DNA from: a virus
Length of the DNA: 42,710 nucleotides
IMG/VR virus record: IMGVR_UViG_3300005294_000005
Coordinates: 1-42,710 of that record
Strand: one strand, 5' to 3'
Positions 1 through 8,501 of the stretch are shown in pieces. Each line of letters opens with the position of its first letter. Within the stretch, counting starts at the first letter, position 1. A model generated the notes under the pieces. The model was not told the origin of the DNA and ran no database searches. It saw only the letters and a list, made by a program, of their open reading frames with translations. Position numbers and translations under genes: made by a program.

Positions 1-46
1 CCTGCCGTTCGGCCATCAAGTGGTACGAAGCCTCGGTGCTGAAGAA
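1..46. repeat. Terminal direct repeat, left copy
   Basis: The first 46 bases are identical to the last 46 (42665-42710). An open reading frame continues without a shift across the join. This is what an assembled circular or circularly permuted phage genome looks like. A true short physical terminal repeat is less likely, because the repeat lies inside a gene. Confidence 0.95.
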
Positions 47-389
47 GCCCGCTGCAACCTTGGCGCAGAACTCCGGGGCCTATCAGCACGAGATCCAGGA
101 CGGGGAGACGGCACTGCTGTTCAACGACCCCCAGGAGTTCGAAGATAAGCTGGGTCTCCTGATCGAGAATGCCAAGCTGAGGAAGACGCTGGCTTCCAAC
201 GCCAAGGACTGGCTGAGCGAGAACCGCGACGCGATGAAGGAAGTGCCGAAACTGGTCTCCTTCTGGGAGCAGTTGAGAGAAGACAGGAAGAAGGAGCAAC
301 CCCACGTCTCGGACGAGCAGTGGGCAGAGATCGAGGCTGAGGCGAGGGCGGAAGAAGCATCCACCAACGGGGTTCTCCAGCCCGCATAA
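1..389 (+). CDS. GT4-like glycosyltransferase, C-terminal part (continues 41752..42710)
   Basis: This is the 3' end of the gene that starts at 41752. Joined across the terminal repeat, the gene is 1,302 nt and encodes 433 aa. The reading frame enters at base 3 and ends with TAA at 387-389. The segment carries the end of a GT-B Rossmann domain typical of family 4 glycosyltransferases: a conserved run with KWYEASVLKKP, then an invariant-style stretch where the donor sugar nucleotide is bound (QDGETALLF), and a helical C-terminus. The next gene starts 9 bp downstream behind a good AAGGAG site. See the entry at 41752 for the rest. Confidence 0.85.
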   Translation, partial: CRSAIKWYEASVLKKPAATLAQNSGAYQHEIQDGETALLFNDPQEFEDKLGLLIENAKLRKTLASNAKDWLSENRDAMKEVPKLVSFWEQLREDRKKEQPHVSDEQWAEIEAEARAEEASTNGVLQPA

Positions 390-398
390 GGAGCCACG

Positions 399-1316
399 AT
401 GGCTCTTTTCACCCAAAGCACGCTGTCTTGGGTATCGGCAGTGCGACGGATCGCAGACTCGATCGGGGCCTCGGGCGATACCGAGATGCTCAACCGCGCC
501 CACATCTCCCTACGTGCGGCGTTTCAGTTCATGGGTGCCAAGACGCGCTGGAACTTTCTCCGTGGGGAGATGGCACCAGCGGCCGTCATAGCCCCGTTCT
601 CGGTGACTGGGGTGACGGCTTCGGCAGGTCAGGTCTCAGCCGCTGCTCCCGCCGGTCATGGGTTAGCGGTGGACGACAACGTGGTAGCTCCATGCTTCAT
701 CGTCGGGACTCGGGTCTCGGCAACCGCGGCCAGTGGGTTTGGAGTCTTCACCGCTGTGATTACCACGGGCTCGAACGTCTTCAACGTGACGGTCTCGCGG
801 GATATGTACGATGCCCCGTCCGACATGCGAAACGGCTACTCGGTGAGGCTGCTGAGTTCGATGCGGGCGCTGCGCTACATCCAGAGACGTTCGTGGGATC
901 GGGCGATCTCCGACGAGTTCTCAGCCGGCACGGTCGAGGGCTATGACTTCTACCAGTTGGGCGGGAGAAGCAAGATCAGGCTGATCCCCCCTCCCGGCTC
1001 TGCCGATGTCTTGCTCCAGCGCTACTATCGTAGATTCGGCCTGGCCACGTCGTCGGCTTCGACGACTGCCCTGGACATTCCCGAGGACTATGAAGAAGTG
1101 CCTATATCATGGGCCAAGTGGCACTTCCTAACCGACAAGGGTGAGGGACGGAAGGATCAAGCGACGACTTGGCTGAGTCTGGCTCAGGATGGCTTGAAGT
1201 CGATGCTGGCCGAGCAGACCGACCTCCCAGATGAGAACCTAGGCTGGGTGCCGGGGAACCTGCCGTGGGCGGCGGGAGACCGTGCCACCCGCTGGCTGGA
1301 CTGGAACTACGGCTAA
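399..1316 (+). CDS. Putative head-tail adaptor (connector) protein
   Basis: A 305 aa protein with start ATG after AAGGAG. It lies after the head genes and directly before the large tail gene, with which it overlaps by one base (TAATG). The position and length match the adaptor or tail tubular A-like proteins of podoviruses, which form the ring between portal and tail nozzle. The N-terminal 50 residues are helical (repeated AVRRIAD and LRAAFQF segments). A beta-rich, Ala/Ser/Val-rich insertion follows at about 65-140, then a helical C-terminal half (WAKWHFLTDKGEG, about 235-270). There is no catalytic motif. The assignment rests on gene order and fold-like composition, not on a diagnostic motif. 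Confidence 0.6.
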   Translation: MALFTQSTLSWVSAVRRIADSIGASGDTEMLNRAHISLRAAFQFMGAKTRWNFLRGEMAPAAVIAPFSVTGVTASAGQVSAAAPAGHGLAVDDNVVAPCFIVGTRVSATAASGFGVFTAVITTGSNVFNVTVSRDMYDAPSDMRNGYSVRLLSSMRALRYIQRRSWDRAISDEFSAGTVEGYDFYQLGGRSKIRLIPPPGSADVLLQRYYRRFGLATSSASTTALDIPEDYEEVPISWAKWHFLTDKGEGRKDQATTWLSLAQDGLKSMLAEQTDLPDENLGWVPGNLPWAAGDRATRWLDWNYG

Positions 1317-3877
1317 TGGCTCGGCACACAGAACCATTGAATGGTGGTCTGTGGACTTCTGAAGACGCAGGACTGCTAGAGCCGGGCCAACTCACCCGAA
1401 CCCAAAACGCAGTTTATCTTCCTGGGAGCCAGCTTCTCACCCGGGCTCGGGGCAGGGACACTGCTGGCACGGCGACGGGTGCCGCCAACGTCGATGGGCT
1501 GAGAGACATCGAGTTTGATAACGGCGACCACCTGCTGGTTGCGATGGTCTCGGGCCTCTATCGCTACTCGGCAGTGGGCGACACCCTGTCCTTCGTCACC
1601 CTCAGTGCCACCGCCGCCACGGGTGCCAACCAGCTAGAGGTAGTTCACTACCGGAACCGCTTCTTTCTGTTGAACGGTGCCACGGCGGATGCATCGAGCA
1701 CCGGCACCAACTACGTGGTGTACCAGAGCGCCACGGCTGCCTCAGGAACCCCGACCGCACGCCAGCACGGCATGTTGCCAGTCATTGCCGCTCCGAGCGT
1801 TTCTGGGTCAGCCACGGCGTTCTCACAGACGGTCATTGGGTACTACGAGTACTGGACCACCGAAGTCGCCAAGTTCACCCAGGACGGTGCCCTTCAGACT
1901 TTGGAGTCGGCGTTCTCGTCCGACACCAACCCGACCACGATCTATGTTTCCTCGACGGATATGGCCCCGGTGATCCAGATGCCTTCGGTGAGGAACACTG
2001 AGATCATGACCCACTGGCGGGTCTACAGGTCTCCAAAGAAAGACAAGGAGTCAGACCGGAAGTTCCCCTCAGGGTTCATGATCGCCGAGGTAGCAACTGC
2101 CACCGGGGCAGCCACGGGCTGGACCCAGGTGGTGGATAGCTCGACGGTCGCCAGTGCTTCAAGTCTGCCGACCAACGAGAACACCACCGGGTTCTTCTCC
2201 GACTGGCAGGTGGCTTCTGCGTTGCGGGTGTCGGGGGCTGGGTTTGCCTCAGCGACCGCCGTCCTACTCGGGACTCCGAGGAAGCAGGGGACGTATGGTT
2301 ACGGTTTCGGTGGGTTCTCGGGGACGGTGAAGGGTATCCAGGTGCAGTTCTCGGCCTACATTGCCTCGGGGTCGGGGTCGAGTGCTTACCCCCTGACGGT
2401 GACCATAGGCAAGCGTAGAGCGACCGATGGTGGGTTCGTCTCCAGTCTGGCGGAGATTGCCCAGGGCACTCAGAAGATCGCTAGCAAGTCGGCGGTGATC
2501 ACGGCAAGTGCTGTCGGCTCACCCCAGACGGTGACCCTGGGAGCTTCGGCCGATCGCTGGTTCGCCTCCGACAAACCTGGATTGGTGGACTCGGATTTCG
2601 ACGCCACGTTCATGGCGATGGTGGAGTTCAGCAAGCCCGGTGTCTTGGCGGTGGACTACCTGAAGACCTTCGTCTACTACGCCTCGACGGTGGATGGGAC
2701 GGTTCAGTACCCCTCGGTGGTCTACACCTTCGGTGACATCGTGGCTCAGGTGTCGAAGAACCACCCACCTTCTAACGCAAGCACGGGGGATTTGTTCGAG
2801 GACTCACTGGTCATCAACGACACCAGTAATCCGGCACTGATCCGCTGGAGTGCGCCAGGCGAGCCCGAGTACTTTCCCCCAACTTACTTCCTCGACTTCG
2901 AGACTCGCGAGAACGACCAGGTCCGGCTCATCAAGGTCGTCAACTCGGTGCTGATGGTGGGCCTCGACGCCAGCCTGTGGGCGGTGAACTACCTTCCCTC
3001 GGAGCGCGACTCTTCCTTCGATCGGGGCAAGGCACTCAGGGCCATCTCGAAGAACTACGGGGTGGTGAACCCGATGTGTGCCTGCACGTTCTCGACGGAC
3101 GACGCCCCGGAGCTACTGGCCTTCGTCTCGAACCACGGCATCCACGTCACCGATGGCTATAACTTCACCACCCAGACTGACGGCCTCAACTGGGACGGGG
3201 TGATCTCACGGACGGGGAACGGAACTCCCATCTGTCTCATCAACGACCGCGAGAGAGAAGAGATCCTGTTCTACTACCGGAACGACGACCTCACCCCCGA
3301 GACCTTCATGTGCCTCCACCTGAGCTACGCCTCGGATCACATGAACGGCCGCCAGATGAAGATCTCAGGCCCAGTCCACATGCGTAACCTGGATGCAGTA
3401 GGAGGGGGTACAGCGTCCCTGGAGAGCGCCTGGAGCGTTCAGCGCAGCACCGGGGCCACGGACATCTACCTGGGCTATGGGGGTGCCTCTGCTGCTGCGG
3501 GAGCGGGCAGGGTGTACCGCGAGACCGGAACGACGATCCCGGCTGCGGACTCGACGGTCAAATGGTCATCCAGGGTGATGTACCTGGCCGGGATGGGTAA
3601 CGAGTTCGTGGCCGGGGACGTTTACGGCTACTGCGGGACCTACGCCGGAAGCCCGGTCATCACCTACACCGCCCAGAACCGCAAGACCAACGACGCCGGT
3701 CCTACGGTGATCTACTCGAAGGACATCACCCTCGGTGGCCAGAGGCTGCACAAGGTTTCTCCCAGAGCGACTTTCGAGGGCATGCAGGTGACGGCGGTGG
3801 TTACGGCTACGACCTTCAGCCAGGCTAACATCATCATAGACGGTGAAGACTTCGGCGAAGAGGACTCGGGACGCTAA
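1316..3877 (+). CDS. Large tail protein (tail nozzle / tubular B-like)
   Basis: An 853 aa protein. The chosen ATG overlaps the stop of the upstream gene (TAATG), and the stop overlaps the next ATG, so the three tail genes are translationally coupled. The N-terminus (PLNGGLWTSED, LEPGQL, TRARG) resembles the opening of large podovirus tail proteins that form the nozzle: a first strand containing PLNGG, a LxPGQL turn, then an arginine-rich strand. The rest is beta-rich with many Gly/Thr/Ser repeats and the sequence IRWSAPGEPEYFPP near residue 510, typical of beta-propeller tail stabilisation or nozzle proteins. It is expected to sit below the adaptor and to contact the tail fibres encoded next. 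A receptor-binding role for part of it is possible but not shown. Confidence 0.6.
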   Translation: MARHTEPLNGGLWTSEDAGLLEPGQLTRTQNAVYLPGSQLLTRARGRDTAGTATGAANVDGLRDIEFDNGDHLLVAMVSGLYRYSAVGDTLSFVTLSATAATGANQLEVVHYRNRFFLLNGATADASSTGTNYVVYQSATAASGTPTARQHGMLPVIAAPSVSGSATAFSQTVIGYYEYWTTEVAKFTQDGALQTLESAFSSDTNPTTIYVSSTDMAPVIQMPSVRNTEIMTHWRVYRSPKKDKESDRKFPSGFMIAEVATATGAATGWTQVVDSSTVASASSLPTNENTTGFFSDWQVASALRVSGAGFASATAVLLGTPRKQGTYGYGFGGFSGTVKGIQVQFSAYIASGSGSSAYPLTVTIGKRRATDGGFVSSLAEIAQGTQKIASKSAVITASAVGSPQTVTLGASADRWFASDKPGLVDSDFDATFMAMVEFSKPGVLAVDYLKTFVYYASTVDGTVQYPSVVYTFGDIVAQVSKNHPPSNASTGDLFEDSLVINDTSNPALIRWSAPGEPEYFPPTYFLDFETRENDQVRLIKVVNSVLMVGLDASLWAVNYLPSERDSSFDRGKALRAISKNYGVVNPMCACTFSTDDAPELLAFVSNHGIHVTDGYNFTTQTDGLNWDGVISRTGNGTPICLINDREREEILFYYRNDDLTPETFMCLHLSYASDHMNGRQMKISGPVHMRNLDAVGGGTASLESAWSVQRSTGATDIYLGYGGASAAAGAGRVYRETGTTIPAADSTVKWSSRVMYLAGMGNEFVAGDVYGYCGTYAGSPVITYTAQNRKTNDAGPTVIYSKDITLGGQRLHKVSPRATFEGMQVTAVVTATTFSQANIIIDGEDFGEEDSGR

Positions 3878-5508
3878 TGCGCGTTTATCACGGTATCAAG
3901 CCTGAGACGCTTCCACCGCCTGATGCGCCGGACTTCCAAGCACGGACGAGGTCGATGCTCACCGACATCGACTACTTCCTCAGGGACGCATCCTTCGGCT
4001 TTGCACGCATCATCCAGGGCGAGATCCCGGACGGTTCTGGGACTTCGATAGGTGATGTCTCGGGGCTGGATGGGGCTTTCCTTCTGGCGGGACGGTCCGA
4101 GAACCAGATCGGCCACGGTGGCCAGACGGCTCAAGGCTACCTGGCGCTGAGCAGCACCACCCACACGACGAAGGGAAAGATCTACCTCGGCGACGCCATG
4201 ACGCAGGGGGCCTTCGATGAGGCCAACGGGTGGCTCGGGCTCGGGACGATCTCTCCCACTGCCATCCTCACCCTGGCCAACTCGGGCGTGGGTGTCAGTA
4301 ACGCCATCCCTACCACCACCATCTCGGGGCGGGACTCGCTCAACAACCAGTGGGCTGGGTTTGTGGTGGGTGAGGGTGGGGCGGGTTCGACCCCCAACTT
4401 GGCCTCCGAGGTGGATGAGGGGATCGCGGGGGCTGACGACTTCACCACCTACATCCGCAGCAACGGCAACCCGAGTGACAGTTACTCTCGCTGCGTCTTG
4501 GGGTTGAACACCACCATCCCCAGCGTAGCCGCCGTCTACACCATCACCTACCGGGTGACGCTCGACACCAACAGTTCGAGCAACGGCAGCTACTTCTTCC
4601 AGCTTTATCGTGCCGACGGCAACGGGGAGGTCTCGGAGACCATCACCGTTGACTCCACGACCTATACGCCGGGGACCTGGTTCACCAGAACCGCCACGGT
4701 GACGATGGGGGCTTCTCCCAGTCTTTCCGGTGGGACGGCCAACAGCCTCGGCATCCGGCACAACGGCAACAGTGGTGGGACGCGGCGGATCTTGATCACC
4801 GCCATCTCGATCGCAAGTGGTGGGACGGCGGGAGACCTGACTCGCTGGTACACCGTCGGTGGGGCGACGCTCACCAGCATCGTGGACCAGTCTGGACGCT
4901 TTGGAGTCGGCACCACGGGCACGCTGTCCTCGATGCTCAGTGTCACTCAGGCCCCAACCGACACCAACATCATCAGCGGCTTCCTGAGCGTAGGGGATCG
5001 TGTCTTCAACGTAGACAACACCGGCGTCGTGTTCGGGATCAACATGGCCATCGACCAGAACGGCTACGCCGCTGGGACTACGGCTACTTTCTCGACCCCG
5101 GCACTGACGGCGGATCGCTCGATCTTCATCCCTGACGCTACGGGAACCCTGCTGATCCGCACCGGCACCACGGTCAACACCACCGGCCGCACGACCTCGG
5201 TGGCGACGACCAACCTGGTCTCCTCCCCCACCACGCAGATGTACCAGATCAACGCCTTCATGCACTGCTCCACGGCGGGGGACGCTGGTGACAACGTGAA
5301 GCTAAATCTGCTCTGGGACGATGGGAGCGGGGTGAAGACCATCAGCCTGATGACGCTTGACCTCGCGGCAGTCGGGAACTACGCCAGCTACACCATAGCC
5401 GTCTATCACACCACTGGCACCAATCTGCGCTACTCGACCACGTTGGTCTCGCCCGGGGCCGGGACTCCGGCTCACTCGATCCGCCTGCGGGCGACGGCGC
5501 TGGGGTAG
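3877..5508 (+). CDS. Tail appendage / fibre protein with C-terminal knob
   Basis: A 543 aa protein. The N-terminal about 50 residues (IKPETLPPPD, TDIDYFLRD) look like an attachment domain to the tail. A Gly/Thr/Ser/Asn-rich beta region follows, as in trimeric fibres. Near residues 410-430 a pre-knob strand set appears (DRSIFIPDATGTLL), a motif often seen before C-terminal fibre domains. The last about 90 residues form a knob whose end (LRYSTTLVSPG...) resembles the end of the neighbouring protein at 5513-6418. The gene starts on an ATG overlapping the previous stop. It is probably a structural receptor-binding or adaptor fibre; no enzyme motif is visible. Confidence 0.6.
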   Translation: MRVYHGIKPETLPPPDAPDFQARTRSMLTDIDYFLRDASFGFARIIQGEIPDGSGTSIGDVSGLDGAFLLAGRSENQIGHGGQTAQGYLALSSTTHTTKGKIYLGDAMTQGAFDEANGWLGLGTISPTAILTLANSGVGVSNAIPTTTISGRDSLNNQWAGFVVGEGGAGSTPNLASEVDEGIAGADDFTTYIRSNGNPSDSYSRCVLGLNTTIPSVAAVYTITYRVTLDTNSSSNGSYFFQLYRADGNGEVSETITVDSTTYTPGTWFTRTATVTMGASPSLSGGTANSLGIRHNGNSGGTRRILITAISIASGGTAGDLTRWYTVGGATLTSIVDQSGRFGVGTTGTLSSMLSVTQAPTDTNIISGFLSVGDRVFNVDNTGVVFGINMAIDQNGYAAGTTATFSTPALTADRSIFIPDATGTLLIRTGTTVNTTGRTTSVATTNLVSSPTTQMYQINAFMHCSTAGDAGDNVKLNLLWDDGSGVKTISLMTLDLAAVGNYASYTIAVYHTTGTNLRYSTTLVSPGAGTPAHSIRLRATALG

Positions 5509-5512
5509 AACG

Positions 5513-6418
5513 ATGCCAGGCTTCCTGACCAACGAGTTCTACCTCTACGACCCCACCGACCAGAGCAAGCAGCTGAAGTTCGATACCTCGGCGCTGACCA
5601 CGGGGACGTTGCGAACCCTGATTATTCCGGCCTTCGGGACAGCGTCTGAGACGATGGCAACGCTCGGTGGGCTGAATACGTTCACGGCCAACAACGTATT
5701 CAGTGCTACGGCTCCTGTGACTTGTCGCGGCGGGCTTGGCACCAATGCAGCCAGCACCGGAGATACGCCGTTGTTTGTTGCGCAGTTCTCGTCCGGTCAG
5801 GTGAGCGATCTGGCCACATTCACGACTTCAGGTGCGGGAGCGCTGCTTAGGATTAACTATCGCGGCAACTTCACGGATGACTCCTTCGCGATTTGCGAGG
5901 GGCCGATCGATGCGGGTGGCGGAGATTCAACCAAGCGTGTCTATTTCGATGTCTCCGGTATTACCACTGCCACCGATAGGACCCTGACCGTCCAAGATGC
6001 CAACGGGACGATCGCCCTGCTTTCTAGTCGTGGGGACTACGTCACGGTCGGCAACGACCCTCCTGCCGTGGCTGCGGGGGCGATGGGCAAGGTGGACCTC
6101 ACCGCTCAGGCGGCGGCGATTGGCTCGACCAATCTCACCAACGGTGCTGCGGTTGGCTATTACCGAGTGTCCTACTACCTCGAAGACACGACTTCGGACG
6201 TGACGGCAGGAACGATCCAGTTCGGCATTGCCTACACCGACGACATTGGCGCGACCACCCAAGCGGGAGCGGCGCTGGCCCTGACGGCCACCGGTAGGGA
6301 TCGCGGGGCGTTCCAGGTTTACCTGGTGTCGGGGGAGCTTTCCTACAGCACGACGCTGGTGGGGCTCATCGGGGCCGCGCGCTACGCGCTCCACGTCCGC
6401 GTTGAGTTTCTAGGCTAA
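5513..6418 (+). CDS. Second tail appendage protein, knob related to upstream gene
   Basis: A 301 aa protein starting 4 bp after the previous gene. The N-terminus (FYLYDPTDQSKQLKFD) is typical of short phage appendage proteins in which a strand and TG turn precede fibre repeats. A DRTLTVQDANGTIALL segment (about 155-170) parallels DRSIFIPDATGTLL in the upstream fibre. The final 100 residues (YYRVSYYLEDT..., ending SYSTTLVG and RVEFLG) match the upstream C-terminal module in layout: an YxxxxY strand, a DD turn, and a YSTTLV strand. The two genes therefore share a duplicated knob, with different shafts, and may assemble together or present alternative receptor contacts. Confidence 0.55.
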   Translation: MPGFLTNEFYLYDPTDQSKQLKFDTSALTTGTLRTLIIPAFGTASETMATLGGLNTFTANNVFSATAPVTCRGGLGTNAASTGDTPLFVAQFSSGQVSDLATFTTSGAGALLRINYRGNFTDDSFAICEGPIDAGGGDSTKRVYFDVSGITTATDRTLTVQDANGTIALLSSRGDYVTVGNDPPAVAAGAMGKVDLTAQAAAIGSTNLTNGAAVGYYRVSYYLEDTTSDVTAGTIQFGIAYTDDIGATTQAGAALALTATGRDRGAFQVYLVSGELSYSTTLVGLIGAARYALHVRVEFLG

Positions 6419-6427
6419 GGAGGGAGC

Positions 6428-6631
6428 ATGGCTCAGTTCACAGTCCGTATCACCGCCATCGCTACCAACGGTCCTTACTGCTACCTGATCGTCAAAGACG
6501 GGGCGGGGCTCAAGGACGCCAACGCTCTGGCGAATATCTCGGCGGCGCTGGATGCGGTGAAGGCCGACATCGCTGCCAACCTGGCGGGCGAGACGGTGAA
6601 ATCTGTGGCGATGACGGTCAACTCGGCATAG
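6428..6631 (+). CDS. Small virion-region protein, unknown
   Basis: A 67 aa protein behind a strong AAGGAGGGAG site. It has an alternating beta-strand start (FTVRITAIA) and a helix of alanine, aspartate and lysine (about 30-55). No family is recognised. The position between tail appendages and ejection proteins suggests a minor structural or chaperone role. Confidence 0.6.
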   Translation: MAQFTVRITAIATNGPYCYLIVKDGAGLKDANALANISAALDAVKADIAANLAGETVKSVAMTVNSA

Positions 6632-6656
6632 GCTGCTGGTGCACAAGGAGGTGTAA

Positions 6657-7283
6657 GTGGCAAAGTCTTCGGCTCCTGGGGGTGTCACGGCCACGCAGGG
6701 CGCGGGTGCCTTCCTGGGGAACCCGCTCTTTCTGAGCGCGCTGTTGAGCTTTGCCCCGGCTCTTTTTTCCAAGCTTTTCGGCAACGACCCCCAGAAGAAG
6801 CTGCGTCAGGACGTGAGACGCCTGACCGGGGCCCAGAACGTGGGGGCGGAGACCAACAAGTTCTACCAGCAAGGACTAGCGAGTCCGGCCTTCAGTCAGG
6901 CACAGGGCGCAATCGCCGCAGGAGCCAACCAGACCGCCAATCAGGTCCAGGCTAACCTCGGAGCCAGGGGTATAGGAACCAGCGGCACTGGGGCCATCCT
7001 GAGCAGCCTGACACCGTCTCTGGTAGGTAGCCAGCAGGCGGGGTTGAGGACTTCGACCTACCAGGGAGCCCAGAACCAGGCGCAGCAGAGTATCCAGGCT
7101 CAGTTGCAGGCTCTCATGGGGACTCAGGGACCGTCCCAGACCCAGCAACTCTTCGCCGGGGGGTTGGAGGCTTATCTGCCCTATCTCCAGCAGTTGCTCT
7201 CAGGGAGGGCGATGGGGCCGGGGCTGCCGTCCAACGCGCTGAGCCAGGCGAATAGCTACGCACCTCTGCCGGGCCTGAGATGA
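6657..7283 (+). CDS. Putative internal virion (ejection) protein, Gln/Ala-rich
   Basis: A 208 aa protein with a GTG start after a near-perfect AAGGAGGTG site. A hydrophobic stretch (residues about 21-42, FLGNPLFLSALLSFAPALF) precedes a long Gln/Ala/Gly-rich helical region (about 70-160) and a Pro/Gly-rich tail. The order of a short membrane-prone protein followed by two larger helical proteins is what podoviruses use for proteins ejected with DNA to build a channel across the envelope. Its end overlaps the next ATG (ATGA). The function is inferred from order and composition. Confidence 0.5.
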   Translation: MAKSSAPGGVTATQGAGAFLGNPLFLSALLSFAPALFSKLFGNDPQKKLRQDVRRLTGAQNVGAETNKFYQQGLASPAFSQAQGAIAAGANQTANQVQANLGARGIGTSGTGAILSSLTPSLVGSQQAGLRTSTYQGAQNQAQQSIQAQLQALMGTQGPSQTQQLFAGGLEAYLPYLQQLLSGRAMGPGLPSNALSQANSYAPLPGLR

Positions 7284-8500
7284 GTGCGTCGCTCACCGGG
7301 ACGATGGTTGATCCTGACCGCCTGGCTCAGGAGCAGATGGAACTCCAGCGCCAGCGTACCGAGCAGGCCCAGCAGCAGGCCCAGCAGGCACTGAGTCAGT
7401 ACCAAGGTACGGCTCAAGCACCCCCGGCCCAACTGAGCCCGCTCGATACCTTCCTGCCCACCTTGGTGGGGAACATCGCCTCGGTGATCGCCCAGGATCC
7501 GACGTACCGTCAGCACGGCCACGAGGAAGTAAAGCGCCGCCAGTCAGAGTTGCTGAAGAACCGGGCCGATACCCTTCAAGCGCTGCAAGACAACTACAAC
7601 CAGAAGGCCAAAGCCGCTCTAGATGCTGGGGACAACCAGGCCCACGAAGAGGCTCTGCTGGCCAAGGAGAAGGTTTCCAACGCCTACCAGAAAGTCCTCG
7701 ACGCACAGAAAGCCGAGAACGACCGCACTGCTGCCAAGACCAAGCAAGGCTATGACCTTGCGAGAGACAAGGCCAAGTCTGATCTCGATCTCAGGAACGC
7801 CAAGGAACTGGCGAGGATCAAGGCCGAGGCCGACTCCGGGGCGGCGGCCGAGGCACAGCAGGCCACCTTCGAGAACGACACCAAGCAGACCGCTTCAGGA
7901 CGCCAGTACCTGCCTCTGACCAACGTCAAGGGCGTGAAGCCCACCGCTGCGGCGAGGCAGTACGCGGCAACCCATGGGATACCAGTGGTCTCCGCCATCG
8001 ACGATGACAAGTTGACCCGCCTGGATCAGGCACGCCTGAACGCTGACGACATGATCGCGAGCCTCCGGAAGTTCCTGCCTAAGAGCAACAAGGACGTAGG
8101 AACGATGGCGCACAACACCCAGCAGGATTTGATGGGTGGAGACCCTGAGATCCGGAACTATCGTCAGTACTACGACGCCCTGATCGAGCAGCTAGTCGCG
8201 GTCGCTGGAGGTCGTGGCTCGGGTGTCCGCATCAACCGCGACGAGATCAACCGTCAGGTGAAGATTGCCCCGACGATCCGCACCCCGCTACCCATCGCTG
8301 AAGGCTGGGTCCGCAGGGTTCACCAACTGATCGACAACGCCGAAGACCCGGTGCTGGGCCGGGCGAACCTCAAGACTTCAAACCCCAAGGTCATCGCCTT
8401 GAAGGCCGCGAGGCAGGGCGACATCGCCACCTTGAAGCGGATGATCCAGGCCAACCCCGAGTTGAACGACGACGAAGACCTGCTGAGGATCACGCAATAA
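7280..8500 (+). CDS. Putative internal virion protein, long coiled coil
   Basis: A 406 aa protein starting at an ATGA overlap. Residues about 10-40 and 75-190 are rich in Gln, Lys, Glu and Ala in a heptad-like pattern, consistent with an extended coiled coil. The C-terminal half (about 235-406) is helical and charged and has no catalytic signature. It belongs to the three-gene ejection-type block 6657-9698. It could alternatively be a tail-associated tape-like protein, but no long tail genes are present. Confidence 0.5.
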   Translation: MSASLTGTMVDPDRLAQEQMELQRQRTEQAQQQAQQALSQYQGTAQAPPAQLSPLDTFLPTLVGNIASVIAQDPTYRQHGHEEVKRRQSELLKNRADTLQALQDNYNQKAKAALDAGDNQAHEEALLAKEKVSNAYQKVLDAQKAENDRTAAKTKQGYDLARDKAKSDLDLRNAKELARIKAEADSGAAAEAQQATFENDTKQTASGRQYLPLTNVKGVKPTAAARQYAATHGIPVVSAIDDDKLTRLDQARLNADDMIASLRKFLPKSNKDVGTMAHNTQQDLMGGDPEIRNYRQYYDALIEQLVAVAGGRGSGVRINRDEINRQVKIAPTIRTPLPIAEGWVRRVHQLIDNAEDPVLGRANLKTSNPKVIALKAARQGDIATLKRMIQANPELNDDEDLLRITQ

Positions 8501-8501
8501 C

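Noticed and set aside
3874-5265. Long leftward frame across the tail appendage gene
   Set aside because: It lies opposite a well-supported tail gene and has Arg/Gly/Val-rich antisense composition typical of shadow frames in GC-rich DNA.
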